A program made the position numbers and the translations under genes. This document shows, piece by piece, positions 1 to 11,689 of a stretch of 64,000 nt of DNA. This DNA comes from Delphinapterus leucas (taxonomy: Eukaryota > Chordata > Mammalia > Artiodactyla > Monodontidae): NCBI RefSeq assembly GCF_002288925.2, contig NW_022098001.1, forward strand, positions 10,878,495 to 10,942,494, given 5' to 3'. The notes beneath the pieces are model-generated. The model worked only from the letters and a program-made list of their open reading frames with translations, was not told the origin of the DNA and searched no databases. The stretch's first letter is position 1. Each line of letters begins with the position of its first letter.

Positions 1-1739
1 TTGACCTAATAAGGGTCGGGTCATGTCTCTGCCATTAACCAGGAGTGTAACTTTGAGCACGCTAGCTCTCATTTCCTCACCTAAAATAAGGAAGTTAGAC
101 TAGATCATCTCTAAGGTTCTCTTTTGCAGTGAGATTCTGTGAGGCTTAACTCAACCCACCTTTATCGTTCATGTTTCTGCTAAACAAATGACTTAGTCAT
201 GTGCAATGACTTTTAATAATCCCAGATCTCAAAATGTGTTTCTCTCAGGCCCATATGATTCAGTATATGCAATCTCCGTTTAAACCCTTTTATGGAAATT
301 GATTTTATTCTCTGCTTTTATTAATATGTCTTGCCCCCTGATATCTGTCATTTCAAATGGCCAAGAAGAGCAAACTATGAGTAGAAAAAAAAGTTTCTCA
401 AGTAATGAAACAACATTGTTCTAAAACTCATCACTTTTTCTGTGACTCTGCTTTTGAAGCAGCTGTGGGCTCTGTCTCTGCATTCGAGTTTTTCCTCTTA
501 CTGCGTGGCAGCTTATTTGGTCACTTAGCCAAGTCATGTGTCCTCAATGTTTGTAAAGGTTGTCAAACTATAATATTCTTTAACTGTGTTAAGGCCTGAA
601 GATTTAAGAATCATTGTTAGTTGTGCAAGTTATATTTTGTCATTAAGTTCAAAACTAAATTTTTGTTAAATAGAATTAGCCTATAACATATAAAAGTCAT
701 TTCCAGATGAGTGATTCATTCTTGTACATTTTTCGTATACAGTAAAAACCACAATGTATGCATGTTCTAAAATTCTTTTATTTATTTGACTTGACTTACC
801 AAATTCTAAACTCTGACAAATGTAGGACAGAGACTTGATACTCCAACACTAGTTTACTCTGCATTTATCTTGGAATTAGTCAACTGGAATATAGTTATGG
901 TAATACAGCTACTTTGTATTCCATGTAGAAAGATGGTTCATAAGTAACATTTCTTTCCTGCATATAAAAAAATGTAAATTCAAGTTGATTTACCACAAGC
1001 TCTATTAATCCATAAACGTAATTCTGAAGGGATTTCCATCTTCCTCTTTATATTTTCAAGAAACTTGATTTTAGGTGAAGGAAATTTTCATCACAGTAAT
1101 ATTGATATTAGTTCAGGAAGCTCAACTTTTTCTTCTGATATTATCCTTATTAGCCCTCAGAATTGTTTTAATTTGATTATTATTTTAAAAGGGTGATAGT
1201 GGATTGTATGGTACTGTAGGGTCGTTTTTATCATTATGAGTCTGTATAAATTGTTATCTGGTTTGCACATCATTTTACCGCCAAGGCATTGAGCATACTG
1301 TTTTCCAAGAGATTGCAAAAGCTGCTTCTGCCACGTTTCCCACCCCAAACCATTTTTATGCCTGTGGGAGCCTTGATAGCTACAGAAACACAGAGTGCTA
1401 AATATGTTATTAGGGCTTAACTAGAAGTCAAAACTCAACCGGAAGTTCATATCTATAAATCATACCCATTTTTATAAGAAGTGAAAATTTTTACCAGTTA
1501 ATCTCACTTTTTTTTAGTCTAGATGACACCATAATCTAGAGTTATTTAGGACTATATGGATATTTCTGTTCTGTTAACAAAATAAGAAAAGCCTCTGACC
1601 ACAGATGTTAAGGTTTGGGGATTATTTTCTTTTGGATATCATAGGCAGATTGTAAGATCAGGGAGAAAATCTTCTTTTCCTGGATAATCTTATCCTCATC
1701 AAGAGCTTCAGTTATAAACTAAATGCTGATGATTCCCTA

Positions 1740-2555
1740 AGTCTGTGTCTTCAGCTTGAATCTTTCTCCTGAGGTCCAGAACCCCAAATTATAATCCATA
1801 TCTGATATCTCCACCTTGATGCCATTAACTCCCCTACCTTATTAATGGTATCAGTCTCTACCCCATGACCCCAGCTTGAAGCCGGAATCATCCTTAACCC
1901 TTCCTTCTTTCTGGCCCTTCATAATCAGTCAGTGAACAAAGAAAGCCCTATCAATTGTATTGATATTTTCAAGACTCTCCAATCCCTCTCTTCTTCTCAG
2001 TCTCCACTTCCATTTTCCTGGTTCAAGAGTCATCCTCTCGGTAGACTGTTGAACCTGCTAACAGGTCTTCCTGCCTCCATTTTTCCCCCATGGCAATGCA
2101 TTTTCTCTACCTGCTATTGGAGATATTTTTGTAAAGCTCATTCATATATGACCATGTTTTGAGCACCAATTATGCTCAAAATTATCAAGCATTTCTTTCT
2201 TGTCTACAGAAGGTTTGTAGCAACACACTTAAGGCTCTTAAGTCATCTGGCCTCTCCTCTCTTTCCTCTCCTAATCCCCTCCCCCATGGCTCCTTCCTAC
2301 ATCCCAGCAGTCAGCTGACATCTCGAAAGATGCCATGCATTTGTGTGCCTTATACGTCTCTGTTCATGCTGTCACCCTTCTCACCTGTCCCGTTTCCCGA
2401 CTTCTCAGCTTTCTCCTCCACTAGTGAGTTAGCTGTGCATGGACCTGTCTTGCCAGCTAGATTGCAAGCTCTTTGTGGGGTAGTGTTCTGTTCATCTCTG
2501 CATCTACAGTGCTTGGTCCATAGAAAATATCAATAAATGTTTTAATAAATGAATC
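1740..2555 (+). repeat. L2 LINE relic
   Basis: C- and T-rich coding-like text is followed by a typical L2 3' end: a segment like 'gcaagctctttgtggggta', then 'cagtgcttggtccatag' and a terminal 'aataaatg' repeat at 2532-2552. It is heavily diverged and its left limit is uncertain. The 125-codon frame at 2159-2536 is a by-product of this relic. Confidence 0.6.
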
Positions 2556-2671
2556 CTCTGAACTTCTCGGATGGCCCACCAGAAAACATAACTATGTATG
2601 TATCTCATGTAGAAGTCAGATTTCCTGTAACCTCGACCTTATACAGCCACAAATATGAAGTTAAATTTTAA

Positions 2672-2708
2672 ACACACACACGCGCGTGCACACACACACA
2701 CACACACA
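2672..2708. repeat. (CA)n microsatellite with CG/TG core
   Basis: Alternating CA dinucleotides are interrupted by a CGCGCGTG core at 2681-2688. The whole tract is alternating purine-pyrimidine, and likely length-variable. Confidence 0.9.
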
Positions 2709-3900
2709 AAACAGGTATAAAAAGCTTCAGCACTAAAGCCATGCTCTATCTTTCCTAAAACAGCCTCAAGCTTTCACTCAGAAGCTGTTTATTCTTATTT
2801 AGTATAATGCTTTATAGGATTGTTGAATTGCCCTTCTGGTTTCCAATAAGTGAACAGACTTGGAGTAGAGAGAGAAGAATATCCACTCAATGGCAAAGAA
2901 AGGAACTCATAGCTTTACCTCAAATGAAGATAAAAAGCCAAAAAGAAGAGAGGAAATTCATACATGGTATAGATTAGTCATAGATCTTAATAATGATGAT
3001 TCATCATAAGGAAAGGTTGTTTTAGGTCCTCTATCCTCTGCTTTAGAAGGCAGCATAATCTGTAAAATACTTTATAGTTTCTGTTAAAAATGGTTGAAAC
3101 AGTTTTATCACTTAAAGAACTAAGATTTAGATACTTCATGAATTTACTTACATGGAACACCTAATTCCCTAACAATACCAGCTCATGGTTCTCTAGTATC
3201 ACAGACCTGTTTTTCACAAATTCTACATATTGATAATATAAAAGTCTATTAGAGAAGAAAATTTTTTTCTTCTAAGTAGCTTCTTTCTCTGAATTCGGTC
3301 CATTCCTTTAGTATAATATTTATAAACTATTGGCAATTTGCCCCAGTAAGATAGTATAAGATATTTAGTACAAAAATTGTTTGCTTTGTATGATGTTATG
3401 TCTCCTAATTATCGTGTAACCCATTCCTTTGAGTCATTTATTCTGTATTCCTGTTTATCTACCCACCTTTGTGTCTTCATATTTAGCAGTATAGTTTAAT
3501 AGTTTCTAGGTATGTGTACAAGTTCTAAAGTTTAAATATTTTTGGAATACCTGGGGTAGACATGAAACCCATGCATAAAAAATCAATTATAAAATAGTTC
3601 ATGAGTCTAGAGTCAAATACTAAATGGTGGTCTTTAAATTTTGAATGTTATATAGAAATTTAGAGATAAGAAAGATAACATAGGCTAAAATAGAGACAAA
3701 GTGGAATTGGATCTTATGTAGACAGCACTCAGCCTTGTCTTTCTCGGGGAAACGTGGCTGTGTGTGGTCTCTATTGGCCCTTCATCTCACTATCACAGAA
3801 AGTTTCAAGATTCCCTGTTAGCTTATTCTTTATCCCCACAGTGATTTGAACAGTAGTGATCAAATAACAGATTAATACTTACATTAAAAATTAATTACAG

Positions 3901-4257
3901 GACTTCCCTGGTGGCTCAGTGGTTAAGAATCCGCCTGCCAATGCAGGGGACACGGGTTCAAGCCCTGGTCCAGGAAGATCCCACATGCCGCGGAGCAACT
4001 AAGCCCGTGTGCCACAACTACTGAGCCTGCGCTGTAGAGCCCACGAGCCACAACTACTGAGTCCAAGTGCCACAACTACTGAAGCCCCTGCGCCTAGAGC
4101 CCGTGCTCTGCAACAAGAGAAGCCACCGCAATGAGAAGCCCGCACACCACAACGAAGAGTAGCCCCCGCTTGCTGCAAACTATGGAAAGCCCGTGTGCAG
4201 CAATGAAGACCCAACACACCCAAAAATAAATAAATAAATAAATTTATTTTAAAAAAC
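3901..4257 (+). mobile_element. CHR-1 type SINE (full length)
   Basis: This is a tRNA-derived SINE of the cetacean/hippo/ruminant CHR family. A pol III box A-like segment (tggctcagtggtta) and a box B-like segment (ggttcaagccc) lie in the first 70 bases. A CHR-1 body follows, with the repeated phrase 'ccacaactactga' three times, then an (AAAT)n tail. An 8-bp target-site duplication, aattacag, flanks it at 3893-3900 and 4258-4265. It sits at the left edge of an L1 3' fragment. Confidence 0.93.
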
Positions 4258-4265
4258 AATTACAG

Positions 4266-4315
4266 CAGAAACTAACACACCATTGTAAAGCAATTATACT
4301 CCAATAAAGATGTTT
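4266..4315 (+). mobile_element. L1 3' end fragment
   Basis: About 50 bases match the extreme 3' end of the young artiodactyl/cetacean L1, ending in 'actccaataaagatgttt' and an A-run. The same terminus appears in reverse at 14907 and 61860 in this window. It is a very short 5'-truncated piece trapped between two SINEs. Confidence 0.8.
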
Positions 4316-4328
4316 AAAAAAATTAATG

Positions 4329-4544
4329 GGGGCTTCCCTGGTGGCGCAGTGGTTGAGAGTCCCCCTGCCGATGCAGGGGACACGGGTTCGTGCCCCGGTC
4401 CGGGAAGATCCCACATGCCGCGGAGCGGCTGGGCCCGTGAGCCATGGCCGCTGAGCCTGCGCGTCCGGAGCCTGTGCTCCGGAACGGGAGAGGCCACAAC
4501 AGTGAGAGGCCCGCGTACCGCAAACAAACAAACAAACAACAAAA
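4329..4544 (+). mobile_element. CHR-2 type SINE
   Basis: A GC-rich CHR-2 SINE: head 'ggcttccctggtggcgcag', box B-like 'ggttcgtgccc', body ending 'ggcccgcgtaccgcaaa' and a CAAA-rich tail. It is flanked by a 13-bp duplication, aaaaaaattaatg, at 4316-4328 and 4545-4557. The intact duplication and low divergence from the other copies mark a recent insertion, placed in the A-tail of the L1 fragment. Confidence 0.95.
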
Positions 4545-4585
4545 AAAAAAATTAATGAAGTATGTAATAATATAATACTATGCTT

Positions 4586-4601
4586 TCTATATACATGTAT
4601 A
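4586..4601. repeat. 16-bp perfect AT palindrome
   Basis: The run tatatacatgtatata is its own reverse complement. It lies in an AT-rich patch 40 bp past the SINE. No function is assigned. Confidence 0.8.
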
Positions 4602-6045
4602 TAATATATAATATAATAAGCTAGGATTCTCTTTTTTTTTTAATGATGTTTGACTAAAAAATAACAGGACATTATTTTAGATATATACCAGAACTTCTTC
4701 TACAGCAAAGCAAGTGGTAGTCACCTTCAGAGTTTTCATCCTGGGAGCCAGTGCATTCTCTCCCGTAACACTGTCATTCTTATATTCTTGGAACTCCTCT
4801 TTTGCATTTCTTCAGTCTCCGACTCATTCTTTTCAGTATCCTCAGTGGTGACAAACCTTTTTCAGTTGAGAATGGATTTGATTTTGGGAAGCAAGGGTCA
4901 CTTAGGGCCAGGTATGATGAGTAAGGTGGAGGATCAAGCTGAAAAATGCTATTTTTGGTTAAGATTGACATGTGACTGTAAAGTAATGAGAGTGTTTTCT
5001 GGCTTGGCTTACAAAGTAACCAAAGACAGTTCTCTTCTGAAAACAAAATACAAGCTGCAAGTTTTATCATATTAAAACCGAGTCTGGATTACTCTCATGT
5101 AATTTCCTGCTCCAAAGTTGATCATGGCTCCCTGAAGTCCAAACCTGGCTTTGGCTGGCTTCCAGGACCCCACCAGCTCCTAGTTTTCTGTCTCGTTTTC
5201 GGTCCTTATTAGTTCTTCCTCCTCAGCACAGCAGGGCCTCCTCCCAGGGCCCTGCTCACTTCCCCGAGGTATCCCCTTTTCCAAGGACCAGCGCAGTCCC
5301 TGCTCCCTAAAGGGAATCATGTCTCCATTAAATTTATAGCAAGGCTCCTCTCCTTTTTGTTGGGAATCTGCTTTTAAAAAAAAAAACAAAAAACAATGGA
5401 TGCTTTTCCCAGGAAAATGTACACATGAACATGCAGAATTTTTCACATGAGAAGCTTGGTCCCAGATTTGAGTTAAGAACCTGTCACTATAATCTGTACC
5501 ACATACAATAGGGCTTAATTGTATAGGGTCTGGCATAAGTCCCTAAATATTTATAGTTGCTAATCTAACCCTTCAAGCTAATTTGTAAGTTTCTAAGGCA
5601 AGGAAATAGTTTAGTACTTCTATGCTTCCCTTACAATACTTATCAAGATGCTGAGTAAGAGCAAATAGTAGATCATTTTGCTTTAACAGACTTTTTAAAA
5701 ATCACCTGTCTGCCACCATTGCCTTAATAGTTTCTGAAGGAGACAGAGTGTTTGATTTTTTTTAATGTTAATAAGATAAAAAGTCCAAGTGTTAGGTTAT
5801 ATATTTCAGGGCATCCTATAGGCCCTGAGGCAATATCCCTAAAATGTTTCTCAGGAGATAATCCATATCTTGCTGTTTTGACATGTAAATAAATACAGTA
5901 AAGCTCAGGATGCCACAGATCCTGTTATGTAGAACAGATTTTATCCCCCATTCACACAGGACATGAGGCCTCTCTTCTGTTGTTACACAGAAAACCAGTA
6001 AAGGATGTGCCAGTGGTGCCCCCAGAAGCTAGCATAATCAAACTA

Positions 6046-6107
6046 AATCATTATAGTCAAACTGTATCATTTAGTCAAATCATATCATTACTGTCAAACT
6101 ATAACAT
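6046..6107 (+). repeat. Degenerate short tandem repeat (about 18-bp unit)
   Basis: Phrases of the form 'cattatagtcaaactgtat', 'catttagtcaaatcatat' and 'cattactgtcaaactata' follow one another with a few differences. It is an old intronic minisatellite-like duplication. Confidence 0.6.
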
Positions 6108-6751
6108 ATACAGTGAACATGTGACAGGTATTTCATTTTCAAATTGGCCAAGCCCATGTCAGAACTTACACAGCACTGTTTGTATCAGGCTTGGGATATT
6201 TTGAATCAGAAATTAAAAACCCTGTCTTACCAAAATGCTTGGGGTAAAAGTATTCTAGATAATTTAATTTTCTGGTTAACCAAGTGCCTAAAATTTAAGC
6301 ATTTGGTAAAATGCAGAATAGAATGGTTAATTTAACCTGTATTCAATCTTGTCACATTCTTGGGTGATCTCTGCAAGTGTTTATGATTATCGTAGCTCTC
6401 CATAGATGGCAAGAGTGTGAGAGAGTAGAGTGAATATATCCGGAACATATCCTGAAAGTCTGTTTGTTGACAATGGTGGATTTGTCTTTCTGCCTTTTTT
6501 AAAACAGATACATTTTATTAGCTTATTTTTCTCATTTGTTTTTTCCTAAAAGCAGAGTTTTTTATTGTTTCGTTGCAGATTACTTGAGGTTCTTGCAAGA
6601 TGTGGCTTCTTGGTTCTTGAGGGAAGGAATTCCTGTTTTAATTGTTGAGCCATATTTCAAAGACGACGTAAAGAGTTGAAACTCATTAGACTTTAACGTA
6701 TTGTAGATAATTTTACTATTTTAATATCTTCTTTTTATTTTCTATATCCAG

Positions 6752-6910
6752 TTAAAAAATCTAAGTTTAGAAGAACTACAGATGCGGTTAAAAGCGCTGG
6801 ACCCCATGATGGAACGAGAAATAGAAGAGCTTCGTCAAAGATACACTGCGAAAAGACAACCCATTCTGGATGCAATGGATGCGAAGAAAAGAAGGCAGCA
6901 AAACTTTTGA
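6752..6910 (+). CDS. STK3: STK3 (MST2) final coding exon, SARAH domain
   Basis: The last coding exon of serine/threonine kinase 3, a core Hippo-pathway kinase that, with SAV1, phosphorylates LATS1/2 and MOB1 in the cytoplasm. It encodes 52 residues from LKNLSLEELQ to KKRRQQNF and a TGA. This is the SARAH coiled coil, which mediates homodimerisation and binding to SAV1 and RASSF proteins. The heptad-like core (LEELQMRLKALD, then EREIEELRQRY) is intact. The acceptor CAG at 6749-6751 is preceded by a T-rich tract, and the exon starts in phase 0. With the family length near 491 residues, this covers about residues 440-491. There is no frameshift or stop, so it is a functional exon. The kinase domain and earlier exons lie left of the window. 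STK4 is excluded by recall of the STK3 C-terminus. Confidence 0.96.
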   Translation, partial: LKNLSLEELQMRLKALDPMMEREIEELRQRYTAKRQPILDAMDAKKRRQQNF

Positions 6911-7712
6911 GTCTAATTTCTTTTCTGTTTGTTTCTATGACTATTCTGGAGACCAAGAAACCACTAAGAATTGCAGGAATATTATGATTTTTTTCTTTTT
7001 AATCTCTAAGATTTGTGCTCTATGACCAGGCAACAGTCAAAAACTGATGATGGTACAAACCCAGGTAAATCCCCAAAAGACAGAACTTAATACTGTTTCC
7101 ACTGTGTTTTCATTCTTAAATGATGGAAACAGCAGAAATGCATTCTTCTCTGCATCTGTCAGCTGCATACTGGCACTAAAACTGTGTTGTAAAATGAAGG
7201 CTGTGTTTAGAAACCTTGAAAATCCAAAGCTATTGTTTAATTGTACAGCACCGAAGGGCTTTATGTTAACAATATTCTTTATTCTCTTTTAGTAGCCTAT
7301 TTATTGTATCCCTTTAGGTAAATTTATTTATTTATGCTATTTCACTTTGTTTTGTTTTTTAAGGACAAGATCAGGATAGCTTTCGTGAAGGTAGGGACAT
7401 GTTAATAGATGATAATGTACAACCAAATTATACCGTAAGCAGGGAGCTATGGGGTTACTTACATTCCTTGATTTCCAGGATAGTTTTCCAATAGAAGCAA
7501 AGCAATAATAGCAATAGTACACAAATGGGCCAGACAGTTTTTATACTGAAGCAATAATTCCATTTTTACCTTCTGAAATTTTAATTTTTTTATTTTTGAT
7601 GTTTGGTACAAATAGGACTATATATATTTAGGTCATAGAGAGCTATAATGTTTAAAACCAAAGAAATCAGTGGAACCCTTGCACAAAAAAGTATGGTAAA
7701 TATTTTTAAAGA

Positions 7713-7718
7713 AATAAA
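7713..7718 (+). promoter_or_regulatory. STK3: Possible proximal STK3 poly(A) signal
   Basis: A canonical AATAAA lies about 800 nt into the 3' UTR. It could give a shorter transcript, but no strong downstream GU-rich element is obvious. Confidence 0.35.
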
Positions 7719-8115
7719 TCCTTAAGACAAATGTAATTGTTAATATTATTTCATGTTTCATGTGTAGGTCTGATAGCTAAACTGTATCAGATTGTAATAA
7801 GCTCATCAGATTTATTTCTGTGAGTATGTGCTCAACTGTTACAGACTCTTCTGTTGATTTCACTTATTTCCTGGGAATTGGTAAACGTCATGTGCCTGAC
7901 GATAACAAAATAGCAAAAACATTTGTACTGAACTGTGCAAGCCTTGGGGACTGAAAAAAAAAAAGATTAAAACCATTAAAAAGAAACTCATTTCTAAGCT
8001 GAATGATCATTTGCATGATTGAACCGGGACCAGTCATTTCCTAAACTACGTATGGCCATCTTGACAGCATTTGTTCTTTTGTGTGTTTAATTACTATGTT
8101 TAAATCATAAAGACA

Positions 8116-8121
8116 AATAAA
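8116..8121 (+). promoter_or_regulatory. STK3: Likely distal STK3 poly(A) signal
   Basis: AATAAA is followed by 'tgttactgtgcc' and, 30-40 nt on, a T-rich segment 'tctctatcttttttt' that fits a downstream element. It is the last good signal before repeat DNA begins near 8205. Confidence 0.7.
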
Positions 8122-8204
8122 TGTTACTGTGCCACCCAACACATTTCATCTCTATCTTTTTTTAAAACTGATGACCTGGATTCTGTCTTTTCCAGGCAAG
8201 GAAG

Positions 8205-8460
8205 GTATATTAGTCGGGACAGGCTAGATTATGCAGTGATAACAACTCTGAACCTTCAGTGACTTAACATAACCCAGGTTATTTGTCACTCATGTGCCCT
8301 GCTCCTGTCCTTCACACCCAGGGACCCTGCTGACAGAGCCTCCACCATCTGCAACGTTGGTGGTCACCACAGCAAGGGAAGGAGCCCTGATGAGTCTCAC
8401 ATTAGCTCCAGCCAGCCAGTGACAGAAGGTGTGTCATCTCTGGAAACTTCTATTCCTTTT
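8205..8460 (+). repeat. Ancient interspersed repeat (LTR-like, family not assigned)
   Basis: Text such as 'gattatgcagtgataacaa', 'cagtgacttaacata' and 'ttatttgtcactcat' recurs in related form at 47075-47480 and, more weakly, at 50390-50780. This marks a dispersed old family. I could not name it with confidence. Confidence 0.5.
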
Positions 8461-9053
8461 TAAAATGGCATTTGTTTCCCAGGTAATGCCTGGAGTAACA
8501 TTTGTCCTTGCCGTGTTAAGTCCTTACAAATAGTAAATTGTGTAATTGGATACAAATTATAAGATAGTTATAAAATAGTGGTAAATATTGAAGATTTTTT
8601 AAGGACTATTAAAAATGAAAACTGAATTTACAGTATATGCTTCAGCTACATCTGTTTGGGAAAATCAGATGAGTCAATCAACTCAAACACCTCATCCTTT
8701 TTTTTCCTTTCTTAATTGTTTTTCTTTTCAGTAAACTGCCTAATACCTCGCCTAATTTGATGGAAACAAATGACTGACTTGTTATTAGCCAAGTAAAGCC
8801 ACCTACATGAAATGACAAGAAATCTATGAAGGTGATTTCTCTCTAGTTTGCTAAACTAGAAAATTTATGCAAATTAATTCAATGGGGCCTGTTAACTACT
8901 CTTACTAATAAAGTCTCAACAAGAGTCCTCCTTTTAATAATAAGTATCCCATGTTCCAATCATATTGTAACTTTTATGTGAATAGACTTTATATACTGTT
9001 GTTATATTTGTCTTTTTAAATATATGTATACTAACGTATGTATATGTTTATGT

Positions 9054-9084
9054 AACTCTCTTAATATGTATATTTAAGAGAGTT
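9054..9084. repeat. Inverted repeat, 11-bp perfect arms, 9-nt loop
   Basis: The arms aactctcttaa (9054-9064) and ttaagagagtt (9074-9084) are exact reverse complements. Three more bases on each side pair with one T-G mismatch. The loop is tatgtatat. It is too short for a typical pre-miRNA; no function is assigned. Confidence 0.85.
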
Positions 9085-9669
9085 GCAAACAATGGGCATT
9101 GTTTTACTTTAGAGCCTTAGGAAGCTCCAGAACATTTCAGGATAACCTGCCTTAAAATTTTCCTATCTTCTCACTCTCTGCCCACCACCAATCAAAAAAG
9201 GGAATTTAAAATTTAGAAGAACCAAAAGCCATTAAAGAAACTTTCAGGTCTAGGTCAGCCTTGATTAATCATTATTCTTAGGAAAGAGTTTTCTAGTTAT
9301 TTTAATGAGTTTAAGAAGAAGCCTCTTATTATTTTAACCTTGGGTTGCTGAGAGCATTCCAAAAGTAGGTAAGTGTACTTTCTGCACACACACCACCCCC
9401 CCCACCCCCCACCCCCGTCCTTTAATAGATACAGTATTGTAAATGTAATTGAAGCTAATGAGTAAGGATTTCATCTTGCTGAAAAGCCAGCATCATTGTA
9501 TATGTTGGCCTGTGGATGAGAAAACTTTTTCTTTGATTTAATGAACTTAGATGACTCATTTCTACAGACTTAGAATACACTTAGCTTATTTTAGCATAAA
9601 TAGTTTTATGTTCAAAATATGAGCTAATTTGGCCAATATAAATTGGACAAGAAAATGTATTTATTTAAA

Positions 9670-9765
9670 TGGTTTTCAAAATAATAACACCTATTACTTG
9701 GGACACTTATTATGTGTGTCAGATACTATGCTAAACAACCTTACATGTATTACTTACATGCTTTT
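9670..9765 (-). repeat. MIR SINE fragment
   Basis: It reads as the reverse complement of the MIR 3' half: 'cacttattatgtgtgtcaga', then 'tatgctaaacaaccttacat'. Diverged and partial. Confidence 0.6.
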
Positions 9766-10037
9766 GAATTTCTTTCTTCTGCTTATTTATTGAATCACAT
9801 CCCCAAGGTTTAAAATCACTGTCTACTCACTAAAGAATATGTAGCTTGTCTAGCGGAAATTATATAATATATTAATAAGATGTTTTTAACTTACTCACAG
9901 GAAATCTCTTCAAATTACTGACACATTAGCATTCAATAGGAATGCTATTTTTGTTTCATATCCTGTATTTTAAAGATTAATGATTAAAGTAAATTCTGAA
10001 AGTACTAATTATAAAACATTCTAAATAAAACTTTTTT

Positions 10038-10233
10038 TTTTGCGGTACGCGGGCCTCTCACTGCTGTGGCCTCTCCCGTTGCGGAGCACAAGCTCCGGAC
10101 GCGCAGGCTCAGCGGCCATGGCTCACGGGCCCAGCCGCTCCGCGGCACGTGGGATCATCCCGGACCGGGGCACGAACCCATGTCCCCTGCATTGGCAGGC
10201 GGACTCTCAACCACTGCGCCACCAGGGAAGCCC
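10038..10233 (-). mobile_element. CHR-2 type SINE
   Basis: A reverse-oriented CHR-2 from the T-run and 'gcggtacgcgggcctctca' to 'ccaccagggaagcc'. It is flanked by a 16-bp duplication, taaataaaactttttt, at 10022-10037 and 10234-10249. This is a young insertion. Confidence 0.95.
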
Positions 10234-10249
10234 TAAATAAAACTTTTTT

Positions 10250-10789
10250 AAAAATAATTGGAATTGCATTACATTACTAAATTTATTAAGTACAGGCATT
10301 TAATTAGATATTGCATCAAAATGCTATCTTGGAATACTAGATTTTTTTTTTTTCATTTTTGTGGTCCCAAAGCCCAGGAATCTGGAGCCTAACGAGAGAG
10401 CTACTTGTCTTTGCTGTCTGAGCAGTCTGATAGGATCTATACCCAGGGACGTTTGGATAGTCCCACGCACTGAATAGTGAGTGGCTTATCCTCCAAGGAG
10501 TCAATCAGCTTTGCCCTGTTCCACGTCCATACAAAACACCTTCAACCTCAGCCAACCACTTCCCTGAGTCATAAAAAGACCCCAAGAGAGAAAAAAAAAT
10601 GACCAACTCAATTCTTCCACCAGTCTTGGAAAAACAGCTCCAAGCCCATTTTCTTCTCACGCCGAACCGTAGCATTAGCCAGACTCCCTACCACTATTTT
10701 TTTTTTTCACTTGATTAAGCTCCCTAAATTAAAATTCTGATTTGCTGGGTCACTCTTAAGTTCACAGAATTTTGCCTACCAAGTTAAGA
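10250..10789. other. Intergenic DNA, nothing recognised
   Basis: No gene and no confidently named repeat. The part from 10400 to 10700 ('tttgctgtctgagcagtctg', 'gtcataaaaagacccc') is compositionally unlike its AT-rich flanks and might be an old LTR relic. That is a guess. Confidence 0.35.
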
Positions 10790-11045
10790 ATGAACTCTGC
10801 CTCCTGCCATTCAAGACCTGCAACATGTCCCAACCTACACGACCTCATCTTGCCTTACTGATTTCTTTGAGGCCTTTCTTCCACCAAACCAAACTGCTTC
10901 CAAACTATTATAATTATTTGATCTCCCTTATTACTGGATTGTAAGGTACCTGAAACCGAGAAACTTAGTGCTATCCATCTTGTTTCCCCACAGTGCTTCC
11001 GAGGACATTAGATGTGCTTGGTAGTAAATAAAGTTTCATTGACTG
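10790..11045 (+). repeat. L2 LINE 3' end relic
   Basis: It has the order of an L2 3' end: 'cctacacgacctcatcttgc', 'attgtaaggtacctg', 'cacagtgcttccgaggaca' and a closing 'agtaaataaagtttcattga'. Diverged. Confidence 0.6.
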
Positions 11046-11129
11046 CAATTAGCTCAAATAACAAAATTGTCATCATTAATCATATAGGCTAATTCCTTTC
11101 CTTACATCCAGGTAATCATAGTAAAGAGA

Positions 11130-11345
11130 ACAATAATATCAACCCGTTTTTGAGCATCTATTAAGCCATGAACTTGATATATTATCTCAAACCTTCACAA
11201 GAAGGTACATAGTCTTTTTCTCAGAAAAGACAGGATTGGAGAGATTAAATGAGGTCATAACGCTAGTCAGTGCCAGCATGAGTTTTAAGCTCCCGTCTGT
11301 CTCCAAAATCTTTGCTTTTCCCACTAGACCACATTGCCTAATAAA
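11130..11345 (-). repeat. MIR SINE
   Basis: The reverse MIR pattern is present: 'ttgagcatctattaagccat', 'tatattatctcaaaccttca', 'ttaaatgaggtcat' and 'gctcccgtctgtctcc'. Nearly full length but old. Confidence 0.65.
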
Positions 11346-11689
11346 CACAGCAGGTCTGGCTTTAGAATTGCTGGACAGGGTTGCTAAGCCTGCCTGCTGA
11401 TCTATCTTGTAAGGACAGGACCTTGTTAGCTGAGTTGAACCTTTTCTCCATTTCATTGGAAACTACATTTTCCGAAACGGCACCCTTTCTACGTGTAGGG
11501 GAAAAAAGCAGGGTGCATATACTTAAGTTTCCAAGATGACTTATACAAAAAGATTTTTTTCCTTCATTGGAATATATCTGGAGTTTGTGCGCCTTAAAAG
11601 CTGTTTTGTAAACTAAAACATATCATATTCTCTCCCTTACCAAAGTCTGTCTCTGGTAATGAGTACTTTAGAGAAACATTAATCAGCAT

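Larger units (their letters stand above)
1..6751 (+). other. STK3: STK3 last intron (3' part)
   Basis: This is the 3' part of the intron before the last STK3 coding exon; its 5' end lies outside the window. It ends in a pyrimidine-rich stretch and a CAG acceptor at 6749-6751. The DNA is AT-rich with no other recognisable STK3 exon; small reading frames here have no family features. It contains an L2 relic, a CA microsatellite and a SINE/L1 cluster, listed separately. The stretches 1-1739, 2710-3890 and 4560-6750 otherwise hold nothing I can name. The intron assignment follows from the exon at 6752. Confidence 0.85.
6911..8145 (+). other. STK3: STK3 3' UTR
   Basis: About 1.2 kb of AT-rich, repeat-free sequence runs from the STK3 stop to the likely cleavage zone after the AATAAA at 8116. 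Small frames here (7047-7292, 7337-7522) show no protein features. The repeat-free state contrasts with the flanks and fits retained transcript sequence. The 3' limit is inferred from the signal only. Confidence 0.75.
8461..10020. other. AT-rich intergenic DNA
   Basis: No gene is visible. It contains a hairpin at 9054-9084, a C-rich run with CA at 9388-9417 and a MIR fragment near 9670-9765. Nothing else is recognised. Confidence 0.6.

Noticed and set aside
2672..2708. CRISPR-like or satellite array
   Set aside because: Simple dinucleotide repeat in a mammalian intron; no spacer-repeat structure exists anywhere in the window.
3901..4257. Possible tRNA gene from box A/box B-like motifs
   Set aside because: The motifs belong to the tRNA-derived head of a CHR SINE; no full cloverleaf follows.
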